Assembly: GCF_016908395.1 (NCBI RefSeq)
Contig: NZ_JAFBDU010000005.1
Location: forward strand, 186,001-250,000
Direction of reading: 5' to 3'
From: Metabacillus crassostreae
GTDB lineage: Bacteria > Bacillota > Bacilli > Bacillales > Bacillaceae
DNA length: 64,000 nt
Position numbers and translations under genes: made by a program. The notes beneath the pieces were generated by a model. That model saw nothing but the letters and a program-made list of their open reading frames with translations, was not told the origin of the DNA and did no database searches. Below, piece after piece: positions 1 to 9,374 of this stretch (its first letter is position 1; each line of letters opens with the position of its first letter).

Positions 1-749
1 CTGAATGATGATAAATTTGTGTTCCAAGCAGCATTCAAGCTACTGATTGTACCATACTTTGCTTGCATATTATTTCTAAAATCTGTTTTTGCTGTTTCAG
101 TATATGCCTGTAATTTTCCTCTTGAAGGATAGCTCCAGCCATCACCAGAAACATATGATGGAAAACGAAGCTCACCAGCTGGTCCACCACTTAAATAGAT
201 TTTAACAATGATATCTTTATAATCCGAGAAATTCTGAGCAAAAGATGAGTAGAGCTCATTATATTGAGTTGAAATCACATTTGTTGCCCAAGGTGAGACA
301 GTTTCTTTGTTCACATAGCCTGTTTCTGATTCGTGTGTTAACACATCCTCGCTTGCAAGATTCCAGACCCAGTTAGGAACAGGAATATTACAATCATCAC
401 CAACATTTCCACCACATTGGTGTGTCGAAATGATTGGTACCCATTTTAGCCCTGATTCTCTTACAACTTGAGCATATTGACGATAGTAAGACCAATCAAA
501 CTGATTATTGCCATTCTTCTCTACATCGCCCCACCAAACATCAGTTGTTAGAGCATATACTCCATTACTTTTTAACGTAGCAAGCTGTTTTGAGAAATCA
601 CTCCAATTTGTGATTTTTGTTAAAGGTGCCATCACATATGCTTTGTAATCTGACTTAATATCTGCAGAAGCTGACGGGTTAAAAAATGTTGTTGTTGCTA
701 AAAGAATAATCATGAAACTAATGCTTACCTGTTTTAGAAACTTTCTCAC
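1..749 (-). CDS. Secreted beta-amylase (GH14), 5' part only
   Basis: Read on the minus strand from a GTG at 747-749, preceded by a GGGGGAG ribosome site; the gene runs off the left edge of the window, leaving about 249 residues. The N-terminus MRKFLKQVSISFMIILLA... is a signal peptide ending near SASA. The mature part has the GH14 signatures YVMAPL, TDVWWGDVE, STHQCGGNVGDD and SGGPAGELRFPSY. The Glu in GGPAGELR is the catalytic acid of bacterial beta-amylases. The enzyme releases maltose from the non-reducing ends of starch outside the cell. Two palindromes upstream (805-818, 845-862) suggest carbon catabolite control. The assignment rests on remembered similarity to the Bacillus cereus enzyme; the C-terminal part, including any starch-binding domain, is outside the window. 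Confidence 0.93.
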   Translation of the reverse strand, partial: MRKFLKQVSISFMIILLATTTFFNPSASADIKSDYKAYVMAPLTKITNWSDFSKQLATLKSNGVYALTTDVWWGDVEKNGNNQFDWSYYRQYAQVVRESGLKWVPIISTHQCGGNVGDDCNIPVPNWVWNLASEDVLTHESETGYVNKETVSPWATNVISTQYNELYSSFAQNFSDYKDIIVKIYLSGGPAGELRFPSYVSGDGWSYPSRGKLQAYTETAKTDFRNNMQAKYGTISSLNAAWNTNLSSF

Positions 750-804
750 TGTAACTCCCCCTATTGTAAAATTTTTAAAACGAATCTTGAACTAATTTCA
801 GAAA

Positions 805-818
805 TTAAAGCGCTTCCA
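805..818 (-). promoter_or_regulatory. Candidate cre (CcpA) site of the beta-amylase gene
   Basis: On the minus strand the sequence reads TGGAAGCGCTTTAA, close to the cre consensus TGWAANCGNTNWCA. It lies about 56 bp upstream of the beta-amylase GTG, where it would overlap the promoter or early transcript and give glucose repression. Pattern match only. Confidence 0.55.
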
Positions 819-844
819 TTTATAAATAAAAATAAAAGGCTTTA

Positions 845-862
845 TGCGCAATCGATTGCACA
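845..862. promoter_or_regulatory. LacI/CcpA-type palindrome upstream of beta-amylase
   Basis: TGCGCAATCGATTGCACA is an 18-bp palindrome with one mismatched pair and a CG centre. It lies about 100 bp upstream of the beta-amylase start. The form fits a LacI-family operator or a second, weaker cre. The bound protein is unknown. Confidence 0.4.
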
Positions 863-1013
863 ATTTTCTGAAATTAATGTCTATCTTTAGAATATATGAT
901 AACACGTTTAGCAAACAAGTGATATATGTCCTATATTTCGACAAGTAAAATAGTGATAAATACCTATATTTAGTGAGGGTATCGAAAAAAAGAGACTAAC
1001 TATAAAGTTAGCC

Positions 1014-1970
1014 TTACCACTCAATTGTTGCACCACCAATTCGTTTTACACCCCTAATTTTAGAAATATCCTCACAAAGCTTTATAGCAGCAAGGTCTTT
1101 TTTCTTAGCTTCAATCATTAAGTCAACGTTTGCATTGTGGTTTTTTAAAAATAATAATAATGGCATAAGAAATTCAGCATCCACATAATCTGCGTGGCTT
1201 CTAAATTCCTTTTCTGTTTTAGGTGATGACACGTGAATTTTTGGATGAAGACCAACAAAAGACCAGGTGTCAAAAATTTCTGGCAACAGCTCTTCGAAAT
1301 TTTCATCTTCATCTTTATTTGCAATGTAATGGTGATAATCAAATAGCATCGGAATTTTTTCTTTTTGACAAATCTTCAATGTTTCTGTTGTTGTATAAGT
1401 TTTGTCATCATTTTCTAGGGTCATTCGTTTCTTGATCTCTGCAGGCAATTTCTTTATATTTTCATGAAATCGTTCTGTAGCTTTTTCCTTATTGCCATAA
1501 GCGCCACCTACATGAATGTTAATAATTGCTTCATCTGCAAGACCCATAGCATCTAATAAATCATAATGATATTGCATATCACCCACAGCATTATCTGTTA
1601 TATGAGGCTTGTCACTAGTAAATAGCGTGAATTGATTAGGGTGAAAGCTAGTTCTTAATTTATTTTTCTTCACTAACTGACCGATTTCGGTGAGTAAATC
1701 CTTAAAAGGTGTACGATAATCCCATAGAACCTCTGGATGTGTTGCAAGAGGTACAATTGATGAAGATAGACGGTAAACTTGGATTTCTTGTGCAATATTG
1801 TAATGAATCATACGTAAAGTATGCTCTAAATTTTTTCTTGTTACATATAAAAGCTGATCTTTCCTCTCATTCTCGTCTAGCTGCTTCCATCGCGTAAAGG
1901 TTAACGACTTTGCAGGTGAGCAATCCCATAGAGCGAGAGCGTGTGAAACATAACCAAAGCGAATAATCAT
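1014..1970 (-). CDS. uvsE: UV damage endonuclease UvsE
   Basis: 318 residues, the usual length of Bacillus UvsE (YwjD). It is a TIM-barrel, metal-dependent endonuclease that nicks DNA 5' of UV photoproducts and starts an alternative excision repair. Visible family motifs are [32 protein letters not shown] and [11 protein letters not shown], which carry the His/Glu/Asp metal ligands. The ATG is preceded by GAGGAGAAAG. The gene begins 12 bp after the stop of the upstream cardiolipin synthase, so the two are probably co-transcribed on the minus strand, the same ywjE-ywjD pairing as in B. subtilis. Confidence 0.93.
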   Translation of the reverse strand: MIIRFGYVSHALALWDCSPAKSLTFTRWKQLDENERKDQLLYVTRKNLEHTLRMIHYNIAQEIQVYRLSSSIVPLATHPEVLWDYRTPFKDLLTEIGQLVKKNKLRTSFHPNQFTLFTSDKPHITDNAVGDMQYHYDLLDAMGLADEAIINIHVGGAYGNKEKATERFHENIKKLPAEIKKRMTLENDDKTYTTTETLKICQKEKIPMLFDYHHYIANKDEDENFEELLPEIFDTWSFVGLHPKIHVSSPKTEKEFRSHADYVDAEFLMPLLLFLKNHNANVDLMIEAKKKDLAAIKLCEDISKIRGVKRIGGATIEW

Positions 1971-1982
1971 TTAACTTTCTCC

Positions 1983-3185
1983 TCATAGAAAATGTGAAAT
2001 CATTGTTGCAAATCTCTCTTTTATTTTTGTAGTAAGAGGCCTTTTTTCATAGGCGCTATATGTTAATAGCTCAGAGTGCTTCATATCCTTGTGAATTAAG
2101 CCACGCACTTTTTCAATAAAAGCCGGATCGTAAATTAAACAGTTCATTTCGTCATTTAAATACATGCTCCGTTTATCGAAATTAGCTGTTCCAATATCAC
2201 AAAATTTATCATCAATAATAATGACCTTGGCATGAAAAAATCCATAAAAAAACTGATAAATTTCTCCACCGGCTAAAATAAGCGGCCCAAAGTAGGGAAG
2301 TGATGCTTCCTTTACTAAGGGATGGTCCTTACCCATGGGTACCACTAATTTTACTTTTACCCCTCTTGATAAGGCTTCTAAAAGCTCATTTAAAATCATT
2401 TTTCCAGGAATGAAATATGGTGTGCAAATAATAATTTCTTGCTTGGCATTTTGGATAAAATCGATAAAATGATCTTCTAGCTTTTCACCATAAGTCGAAA
2501 TAAACATATGGGTGCTTTCCCCTTTAGGATGTTTCTCAGAAAATCTAGGTTCGTTAAGATCATTTTCACCTGTAGAATCAAACCAGTCTTTTAGAAATTG
2601 CTGCTGTAAATCAATAACACCCTCACCTTTAATTTTAAGATGATAATCTCTCCAATAACCAAGCTTTGGATCTTGACCAATATATTCCTTACCGATATTA
2701 AATCCACCTAAATAGGAGGTTTTTCCGTCAATTACGGTTATCTTACGATGGTTTCTAGCTTGAGAAGTATAAAGTAAAAAAGGTAATTTAGGCTTATGTG
2801 AAAAGGCAATTCGAACTCCCTGGTTCTTTAAAGCTTGGATTTTTTTCTTACCTAATTTTGAGCTGCCAACATAATCAAGCAATAAACGTACATCTAAACC
2901 TTCTTTTGCTTTATCACCTAAAATAGATAAAAATTCATGGCTGATTTTATCATTTTTCACTATAAAAAATAACACATGAACATATGTAGTACTATTTTTA
3001 ATGTTCTCGAAGTAATCTTTATAAAAATCATTTCCATCAATAAAAACTGATATGTCACTTTTTCTTAGAGGAAATTGGGTGTATTTAGAAGTTAAGAGAT
3101 GATTTTTTCGACCAGCTTTATAGTCAAAGATCAACCACCCAATTAAAATTGCCACAACGATAGAGCAGATGATTAACGTATTCAA
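1983..3185 (-). CDS. clsB: Cardiolipin synthase / phospholipase D family protein (YwjE type)
   Basis: 400 residues with one N-terminal membrane segment (about residues 3-20) and two phospholipase-D HKD motifs, HRKITVID near residue 167 and HAKVIIID near 325. Two HKD boxes form one active site in cardiolipin synthases, which condense phosphatidylglycerol into cardiolipin at the membrane. At 400 residues it is shorter than the main Cls (about 480, two N-terminal helices) and matches the B. subtilis paralogue YwjE. It is followed at 12 bp by uvsE. Its precise lipid substrate is inferred from the family. Confidence 0.88.
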   Translation of the reverse strand: MNTLIICSIVVAILIGWLIFDYKAGRKNHLLTSKYTQFPLRKSDISVFIDGNDFYKDYFENIKNSTTYVHVLFFIVKNDKISHEFLSILGDKAKEGLDVRLLLDYVGSSKLGKKKIQALKNQGVRIAFSHKPKLPFLLYTSQARNHRKITVIDGKTSYLGGFNIGKEYIGQDPKLGYWRDYHLKIKGEGVIDLQQQFLKDWFDSTGENDLNEPRFSEKHPKGESTHMFISTYGEKLEDHFIDFIQNAKQEIIICTPYFIPGKMILNELLEALSRGVKVKLVVPMGKDHPLVKEASLPYFGPLILAGGEIYQFFYGFFHAKVIIIDDKFCDIGTANFDKRSMYLNDEMNCLIYDPAFIEKVRGLIHKDMKHSELLTYSAYEKRPLTTKIKERFATMISHFL

Positions 3186-3363
3186 TTTGCAATACCTCCT
3201 CCAAGTAGTAGCAGAAAATAGAATTGGATCAAAAGAAACGAATTGAATTTTATGGCTGTCAGAATTTATTTTTATTATCTTTAACGGTTACGAAGCTTTT
3301 TATGTACATGGCATCTAGATGGAATCGACATAATTCGGGGAGTGACAGGCACCAAAAAAACTA

Positions 3364-3383
3364 TTGACTGAATGCTCATTCAT
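3364..3383 (+). promoter_or_regulatory. FadR-like operator upstream of fadF
   Basis: The 20-mer TTGACTGAATGCTCATTCAT matches most positions of the B. subtilis FadR box (ATGAATGAMTANTCATTCAT) and keeps the GAnTGA...TCAnTC symmetry of TetR operators. It lies about 100 bp before the fadF start. A TetR regulator encoded in the cluster (10660-11283), or a FadR elsewhere, may bind it. Confidence 0.6.
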
Positions 3384-3480
3384 TTATTATCATAGAGGTA
3401 TAGTTAAAAAGGGAAGAGTTTTAGGGGTAGTGACCATAAAGTATTTTTTTGTTACAACTGGGAGATTGGGGGAAATTGAG

Positions 3481-5595
3481 ATGGATGCACTTTTATGGGT
3501 GAATTTTATTGCGTTCTTAATTGTAACCGCTTACGCTGTACATCTATTTGCTTACTTAATTCGTACAAGGATGGCTTACATTAAGCTTGGAAAAAAGGTT
3601 GAATTTGATGGCAAGGTAAAGGAAAGATTCGAAAAGATTTTGGTGAATGTATTTGGGCAGAAAAAGTTATTGAAAGACAAGAAAAGTGGAATTATCCATG
3701 TCATGTTTTTTTATGGCTTTATTCTTGTTCAGTTTGGCGCACTTGATTTTATCATTAAAGGATTGATACCTGGTGCACATTTACCATTAGGACCACTGTA
3801 TCCTGCCTTTACATTTTTCCAAGAGATTGTCACATTCATGATTTTAGTTGCAGTCGTTTGGGCATTTCACCGAAGATATGTTGAAAAACTTGTTCGACTA
3901 AAGCGAGGCTTTAAATCAGGCTTAGTATTAATCTTCATTGGTGGCCTTATGTTATCCGTATTACTAGGAAATGGTATGGGACTTAATTGGCATGGTCATG
4001 ATTTAACATGGTCAGAGCCTATTGCTTCTTCATTTGCATTTTTACTTAGCTTTGTTGGAGAAACAGGCTCGATCGTTATTTTCTATATTGCTTGGTGGAT
4101 TCACTTATTATTTTTATTAACATTCTTAGTGTATGTGCCACAATCAAAGCACGCACATTTAATTGCTGGACCGGCAAATGTTTACTTTAATCGTGTTTCA
4201 AACCCAGGAAAGCTTGAGAAAATTGACTTTGAAGATGAAACACAAGAATCGTTCGGGGTTGGAAAAATTGAGGACTTTACTCAACCTCAACTCATTGATT
4301 TATATGCATGTGTAGAGTGTGGACGCTGTACAAATATGTGTCCAGCAACAGGTACAGGGAAAATTCTATCTCCGATGGATTTGATTTTGAAATTAAGAGA
4401 TCATTTAACCTTCACTGGAGCTGCGGTTACACAGAAACAGCCATGGGTTCCTGCGGTTGCATTTAGTGGGACAAAAGGAAATCAAATCGCAATGATGGCA
4501 TCTGGTGCTGGTGCAAATGAATCTGCAGCAACAGCTGTTGACTACAGTCCATCATTAATTGGTGATGTGATTACAGAGGAAGAAATTTGGGCTTGTACTA
4601 CATGTCGTAACTGTGAAGATCAATGTCCAGTTATGAATGAGCATGTTGATAAAATTATTGATATGCGTCGCTATTTAGTTTTGACAGAAGGAAAAATGGA
4701 TGCTGATGCACAACGTGCGATGACAAATATTGAACGCCAGGGAAATCCGTGGGGTCTTAATCGTAAAGAGCGTGAAACATGGCGTGAAGCACGAGAAGAT
4801 GTTGTTGTACCTACTGTTAAGGAAATGAGCAAAGCTGGAGAAGAGTTTGAATACTTATTCTGGGTTGGATCTATGGGATCTTATGATAATCGTAGCCAAA
4901 AGATTGCTCTTTCCTTTGCAAAACTACTTAACGAAGCTGGTGTGAAGTTTGCGATTCTTGGTAATAAAGAGAAAAATTCAGGTGATACACCACGTCGTCT
5001 AGGAAATGAATTTTTATTCCAAGAGCTTGCAACAAAGAACATTGATGAGTTTGTGAAGAATGACATCAAAAAGATCGTTACAATTGATCCACATGCGTAC
5101 AATATCTTTAAAAATGAATATCCAGACTTTGGATTAGAAGCAGAGGTTTTCCATCATACAGAGTTACTTGCTGAGCTAGTGAAATCAGGAAAGCTAAAAC
5201 CAAAGCTTGCTGTTGAAGAAACAATTACCTTCCATGATTCCTGTTATTTAGGAAGATACAATGAGGTATATGATGCACCACGAGATATTCTAAAAGCAAT
5301 TCCTGGTGTTAAGCTTGTTGAAATGGAGCGTAACCGCGACAAGGGTATGTGCTGTGGAGCTGGTGGTGGACTGATGTGGATGGAAGAAGATACTGGCAGC
5401 AGAATCAATGTGGCGAGAACAGAGCAAGCATTAGCTGTTAAGCCATCTGTCATTAGTGCAGGCTGTCCATATTGCTTAACAATGCTAAGTGATGGAACAA
5501 AAGCAAAAGAAGTAGAAGAGACAGTAAGCACTTATGATGTAGCTGAACTACTGGAAAAATCGATTTTTGGCGAAATAAAAGAATTAGTTTCATAG
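3481..5595 (+). CDS. fadF: Membrane iron-sulfur oxidoreductase FadF (electron sink of beta-oxidation)
   Basis: 704 residues from the ATG at 3481, which follows GGGGGAAATTGAG and gives the length of B. subtilis FadF (YwjF). A longer reading frame opens at 3364, but it would start inside the operator, so it is not used. The N-terminal third holds several membrane helices like a nitrate-reductase gamma/heterodisulfide-reductase anchor. Two 4Fe-4S clusters follow (CVECGRCTNMCP at about 277-288; CTTCRNCEDQCP from 372). Two cysteine-rich CCG half-domains come last (HDSCYLG about 585, MCCGAGGG about 623, GCPYC about 662). Such proteins probably pass electrons from acyl-CoA dehydrogenases via ETF to quinone. 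It heads the acyl-CoA degradation cluster. Confidence 0.9.
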   Translation: MDALLWVNFIAFLIVTAYAVHLFAYLIRTRMAYIKLGKKVEFDGKVKERFEKILVNVFGQKKLLKDKKSGIIHVMFFYGFILVQFGALDFIIKGLIPGAHLPLGPLYPAFTFFQEIVTFMILVAVVWAFHRRYVEKLVRLKRGFKSGLVLIFIGGLMLSVLLGNGMGLNWHGHDLTWSEPIASSFAFLLSFVGETGSIVIFYIAWWIHLLFLLTFLVYVPQSKHAHLIAGPANVYFNRVSNPGKLEKIDFEDETQESFGVGKIEDFTQPQLIDLYACVECGRCTNMCPATGTGKILSPMDLILKLRDHLTFTGAAVTQKQPWVPAVAFSGTKGNQIAMMASGAGANESAATAVDYSPSLIGDVITEEEIWACTTCRNCEDQCPVMNEHVDKIIDMRRYLVLTEGKMDADAQRAMTNIERQGNPWGLNRKERETWREAREDVVVPTVKEMSKAGEEFEYLFWVGSMGSYDNRSQKIALSFAKLLNEAGVKFAILGNKEKNSGDTPRRLGNEFLFQELATKNIDEFVKNDIKKIVTIDPHAYNIFKNEYPDFGLEAEVFHHTELLAELVKSGKLKPKLAVEETITFHDSCYLGRYNEVYDAPRDILKAIPGVKLVEMERNRDKGMCCGAGGGLMWMEEDTGSRINVARTEQALAVKPSVISAGCPYCLTMLSDGTKAKEVEETVSTYDVAELLEKSIFGEIKELVS

Positions 5596-5625
5596 TTATT
5601 TAGAAGAAAAAACGATCATAAAATG

Positions 5626-5650
5626 AAGAGGGGGGTCAGACCCCCTTTCA
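5626..5650 (+). terminator. Hairpin after fadF
   Basis: GGGGG-TCAGA-CCCCC followed by TTT lies 30 bp after the fadF stop and before the next promoter region. It is a short GC-rich hairpin with a weak U tail, so a partial terminator is likely. A related GGGGTCAGACCCC hairpin occurs after spoIIR. Confidence 0.5.
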
Positions 5651-5666
5651 AATTTGCGAGGTAATC

Positions 5667-5682
5667 GAGCGAGCGTTCAGTC
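5667..5682 (+). promoter_or_regulatory. Second FadR/TetR-like operator, upstream of the thiolase gene
   Basis: GAGCGAGCGTTCAGTC shows the same GAnnGAnCGnTCnnTC symmetry as the box in front of fadF. It lies about 60 bp before the thiolase start and is less close to the FadR consensus. Confidence 0.45.
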
Positions 5683-5739
5683 ATTTATGTAAGCGTTTGC
5701 TATTAGATAATATTTTTTTATTTGAGGAGGAAATTAACA

Positions 5740-6918
5740 ATGGCGAAAACAGTGATTTTAAGTGGTGTAAGAACACCTGTTGGAAAGTTCGGAGGCACAC
5801 TCGCTTCGTTAACAGCTGCAGAATTAGGAGGAATTGCAATTAAGGAAGCTTTAAAAAGAGCAAATGTTGATAAAGACCAAGTGGATGAAGTGATTTTTGG
5901 AAATGTGCTACAAGGTGGGCAAGGTCAAATTCCTTCTCGTCAGGCTGCACGTGCTGCTGATTTGCCGTGGAATGTTAAAACAGAAACAATCAATAAAGTG
6001 TGTGCATCAGGATTACGAAGTGTGACATTAGCTGATCAAGTAATTAGAGCTGGTGATGAAGAAGTGATTGTTGCTGGTGGAATGGAATCAATGAGCAATG
6101 CACCTTATTTATTACCAAAAGCACGATGGGGCTTAAAAATGGGAGATAGTGCAGTAAAGGATTCTATGATTCATGATGGGTTAACATGTAGCTTTACAGG
6201 TGTACATATGGGCACTTACGGAAATAGAACTTCAAAAGATTTAGAGCTAACTCGACAAGCACAGGATGAATGGGCATTAAGAAGCCATCAGCGGGCAGTA
6301 AATGCACAGGAAGCAGGATTATTAGCTGAAGAAATTGTATCCGTGCCTGTTCCACAACGTAAAGGTGATCCAATAATTGTTGATCAAGATGAAGCGCCAC
6401 GAAAAGACACGTCTATAGAGAGATTATCAAAGCTAGCACCTGTATTTGATCATGATGGCACAATTACAGCTGGAAATGCCCCGGGAATTAATGATGGAGC
6501 AGCTGCACTTGTATTAATGAGTGATGAGCGTGCACAAAAGGAAGGCTTGCAGCCACTAGCAACAATTTTAGCTCATACGGCAATCGCTGTTGAAGCAAAG
6601 GATTTTCCTAAAACGCCAGGTCTTGTTATTAATGAACTTTTAAACAAAGCAGGTAAAAGTGTTGAAGATATTGATCTATTTGAAATTAACGAAGCCTTTG
6701 CAACAGTTGCACTAGCTGCGAATCAACTAGCTAACTTAGATCCTGAAAAAGTAAATGTAAACGGTGGAGCTGTTGCACTTGGACATCCAATCGGAGCAAG
6801 TGGAGCAAGAATCATCATTACCCTTATACATGAATTAAAACGCAGAGGCGGAGGCATTGGAATTGCGGCAATTTGTAGCGGTAGTGGGCAAGGTGATGCG
6901 ATCATGCTTCAAGTTTGA
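5740..6918 (+). CDS. mmgA: Acetyl-CoA acetyltransferase (thiolase, MmgA/FadA type)
   Basis: 392 residues from the ATG at 5740, which follows GAGGAGG. Thiolase catalytic residues are visible: Cys88 in NKVCASGLRS (acyl carrier), His349 in GHPIGASGA and Cys379 in CSGSGQG. The enzyme splits 3-ketoacyl-CoA or acetoacetyl-CoA into acetyl-CoA, the last step of beta-oxidation, or runs in reverse. Length and neighbours (hydroxyacyl-CoA dehydrogenase 40 bp downstream, then acyl-CoA dehydrogenases) correspond to the mmgABC order of B. subtilis. Chain-length preference cannot be read from sequence. Confidence 0.92.
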   Translation: MAKTVILSGVRTPVGKFGGTLASLTAAELGGIAIKEALKRANVDKDQVDEVIFGNVLQGGQGQIPSRQAARAADLPWNVKTETINKVCASGLRSVTLADQVIRAGDEEVIVAGGMESMSNAPYLLPKARWGLKMGDSAVKDSMIHDGLTCSFTGVHMGTYGNRTSKDLELTRQAQDEWALRSHQRAVNAQEAGLLAEEIVSVPVPQRKGDPIIVDQDEAPRKDTSIERLSKLAPVFDHDGTITAGNAPGINDGAAALVLMSDERAQKEGLQPLATILAHTAIAVEAKDFPKTPGLVINELLNKAGKSVEDIDLFEINEAFATVALAANQLANLDPEKVNVNGGAVALGHPIGASGARIIITLIHELKRRGGGIGIAAICSGSGQGDAIMLQV

Positions 6919-6957
6919 GGTGAAAAAAAACGTCAATTTTTAAGGGGGAGATAAGGA

Positions 6958-7806
6958 ATGAGTATAGATAAAATAATGGTTGTTGGAGCTGGGCAAATGG
7001 GATCAGGCATTGCCCAGGTTTGTGCGATGTCAGGCATAGAAGTTGTACTACATGATATATCAGAAGAAATTGTTGGAAAAGGAATAAAATCGATTGAGAA
7101 ACAGCTTACTAGATTGGTAGAAAAAGGAAAAATGTCCGAGAATGAGAAAAATGAAACACAACAAAGATTATCAACCTCAGTTAACCTCTCAAACGCAAGC
7201 TCCGTTGATTTAGTTATAGAAGCAATTGTTGAAAAAATGGAAATTAAAACAAAGCTCTTTAAGGAACTAGATAAACTAACAGCAGATCATACGATTCTAG
7301 CAACAAATACATCATCTCTGCCAATTACTGAAATAGCTGCTGCAACAAATAGACCAGAAAAGGTCATCGGAATGCATTTTATGAATCCTGTACCTGTTAT
7401 GAAGCTAGTCGAAATTATTCGTGGTCTAGCGACAGCTGATGAAGTTTTTGACCAAATTAAGAATTTAACAGAGAAGATAAACAAGGTTCCAGTTGAAGTA
7501 AATGATTTTCCAGGCTTTGTTTCGAACCGAATTTTAATGCCGATGATTAATGAAGCAATCTATACCGTTTATGAAGGTGTTGCCGAGCCAGAAGCAATTG
7601 ATGAAGTGATGAAGCTAGGCATGAACCATCCAATGGGACCTTTAACTTTAGCTGATTTCATCGGTCTTGATACATGTTTATATATTATGGAAACACTTCA
7701 TGAAGGCTTTGGAGATGATAAATATCGACCTTGTCCATTGTTACGAAAGTATGTAAGTGCTGGCTGGTTAGGGAGAAAATCAGGTAGAGGCTTTTATACT
7801 TATTAA
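6958..7806 (+). CDS. mmgB: 3-hydroxyacyl-/3-hydroxybutyryl-CoA dehydrogenase
   Basis: 282 residues, the full length of the short-chain family. The N-terminal Rossmann fold carries [13 protein letters not shown] (NAD-binding glycines). The catalytic His lies in GMHFMNPVP, followed by [10 protein letters not shown] of the substrate-binding domain. It oxidises (S)-3-hydroxyacyl-CoA to 3-ketoacyl-CoA, supplying the preceding thiolase. The ATG follows AAGGGGGAG, 40 bp after the thiolase stop, so it is in the same operon. The C-terminus [13 protein letters not shown] is typical of the family. Confidence 0.93.
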   Translation: MSIDKIMVVGAGQMGSGIAQVCAMSGIEVVLHDISEEIVGKGIKSIEKQLTRLVEKGKMSENEKNETQQRLSTSVNLSNASSVDLVIEAIVEKMEIKTKLFKELDKLTADHTILATNTSSLPITEIAAATNRPEKVIGMHFMNPVPVMKLVEIIRGLATADEVFDQIKNLTEKINKVPVEVNDFPGFVSNRILMPMINEAIYTVYEGVAEPEAIDEVMKLGMNHPMGPLTLADFIGLDTCLYIMETLHEGFGDDKYRPCPLLRKYVSAGWLGRKSGRGFYTY

Positions 7807-7881
7807 ATTGCGATACTAATAGTTTTTTAATTCAAAGGGGTATTTTTTAGAGTGCAAAGTAACGCAAAGGGGTGGATTCGC

Positions 7882-9018
7882 GTGAATCTACATTTCACAG
7901 AAGAACAAATGATGCTGCAAAAAATGGTTAGAGAATTTGCTAAATCAGAAATTGAGCCATTTGCTGAGAAAATGGAAAAGGGGATTTTTCCGAGGGAATT
8001 GATAAATAAAATGGCAGCACTAGGTTTAATGGGTATCCCTGTTCCTGAAAAGTATGGTGGAGCAGGAATGGATTTTACAGCATACACAATCGCTATTCAT
8101 GAAATCTCAAAGGCTAGTGCAACACTTTCTGTCATATTATCTGTTCATACTTCAGTCGGTACGTATCCAATACTTGCTTTTGGAAATGAAAAGCAAAAAG
8201 AAAAATATGTAAAAAGACTCGCAACCGGTCAGTACTTAGGCGCATTTTGTTTAACAGAACCAAGCTCTGGCTCTGATGCAGCAAGCATGAAAACACGTGC
8301 TGTCAAAAAGGGAGATCATTACCTATTAAATGGATCAAAGATGTTTATCACAAATGGTGGAGAAGCAGATACGTATATCGTTTTTGCACGGACGGGTGAA
8401 GGCAAGGGAAGTGAAGGGATATCAGCTTTTATCGTCGAAAGTGACACTCCCGGATTTGTTATTGGTAAAGATGAACATAAGATGGGGTTAAACGGATCAC
8501 GAACCGTTTCATTAATGTTTGAAGATGCAATGGTGCCAGCAGACAATCTTTTAGGTCAAGAAGGAGAAGGTTTTAAAATTGCCATGGCTAATCTTGATGG
8601 CGGAAGAATTGGCATCGCAGCACAAGCACTTGGCATCGCAGAAGCAGCACTAGAAAAATCAATTTTATATGCAAAAGAAAGACAGCAGTTTGGCAAACCA
8701 ATTTCCGCTCAACAAGGAATTGCCTTTAGGCTAGCTGATATGGCAACAAAGGTTGAGGCAGCAAAGCTACTAGTCTATCAAGCAGCATGGCTCAAAGAAA
8801 ACAATTTACCATGTGGAAAACAAGCTGCAATGGCAAAGCTCCTCTCCTCTAAAGCAGCTATGGAGGTGTCAACTGAAGCCATTCAAGTCTATGGCGGCTA
8901 TGGCTATACAAAGGATTATCCAGTTGAAAGATACTTCCGCGATGCAAAAGTATGTGAAATCTACGAAGGTACAAGTGAAATCCAAAAAATAGTGATTAGT
9001 AAGCATTTATTGAAATAA
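7882..9018 (+). CDS. mmgC: Acyl-CoA dehydrogenase (first copy)
   Basis: 378 residues from the GTG at 7882, which follows AAAGGGGTGG. A start at 7852 is open but adds ten residues not typical of the family. FAD-dependent acyl-CoA dehydrogenase motifs are present: CLTEPSSGSDAAS, FITNG, and the C-terminal [15 protein letters not shown] followed by IYEGTSEIQ with catalytic Glu at about 362. It makes the first alpha,beta-oxidation step, passing electrons to ETF. It lies 75 bp after the hydroxyacyl-CoA dehydrogenase. A paralogue follows after a repeat element; which one handles straight and which branched chains is unknown. Confidence 0.92.
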   Translation: MNLHFTEEQMMLQKMVREFAKSEIEPFAEKMEKGIFPRELINKMAALGLMGIPVPEKYGGAGMDFTAYTIAIHEISKASATLSVILSVHTSVGTYPILAFGNEKQKEKYVKRLATGQYLGAFCLTEPSSGSDAASMKTRAVKKGDHYLLNGSKMFITNGGEADTYIVFARTGEGKGSEGISAFIVESDTPGFVIGKDEHKMGLNGSRTVSLMFEDAMVPADNLLGQEGEGFKIAMANLDGGRIGIAAQALGIAEAALEKSILYAKERQQFGKPISAQQGIAFRLADMATKVEAAKLLVYQAAWLKENNLPCGKQAAMAKLLSSKAAMEVSTEAIQVYGGYGYTKDYPVERYFRDAKVCEIYEGTSEIQKIVISKHLLK

Positions 9019-9246
9019 GGCTATATTCGTAATTTTGTTTCTAGCCAGATAACGAGGTCAATAAGCTAAAATCTTTCAGAAAGATCATATATGACAGGCC
9101 TTTTAGTTCAGTAATCTTTTATATTAGTGAATTAACTAAAATAGAAGATGTTTCAATGAAATCCATTTGATACCTACAGTTTCATTTAAAAGTATAGCTT
9201 TTTTCTCTAAGATTATTTTTACAATCAATCATTACAATAAATGTAG

Positions 9247-9374
9247 TGCAATGGAGCGGAAGAAAATTGACTCCTGCGGGTGCAGAGGAAAGGTCGAGAC
9301 CCCACAGGCGTAGCCGAGGAGGCTCGACTTCCTCCCCGCGGAAAGCAATTTTCTGAAGCGAAATGGAACGGACT
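9247..9374 (+). repeat. GC-rich structured intergenic repeat, core form
   Basis: This is copy 1 of a nine-member family in the window. Three nested stems can be drawn: GAAAATTG (9262-9269) with CAATTTTC (9346-9353); TCCTGCGG (9272-9279) with CCGCGGA (9336-9342); and GAGGAAAGGTCGAG (9285-9298) with CTCGACTTCCTC (9323-9334). It sits in the gap between the two acyl-CoA dehydrogenase genes and carries no reading frame. No outer arms are present. Confidence 0.85.

Noticed and set aside
3337-3352. GGGAGTGACAGGCACC before fadF
   Set aside because: Recalls a short sequence common between genes in Bacillaceae, but it occurs only once here and supports no function.
9247-9374. Repeat core as a small protein gene
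   Set aside because: Frames through the core are not conserved between copies, while the stems are.
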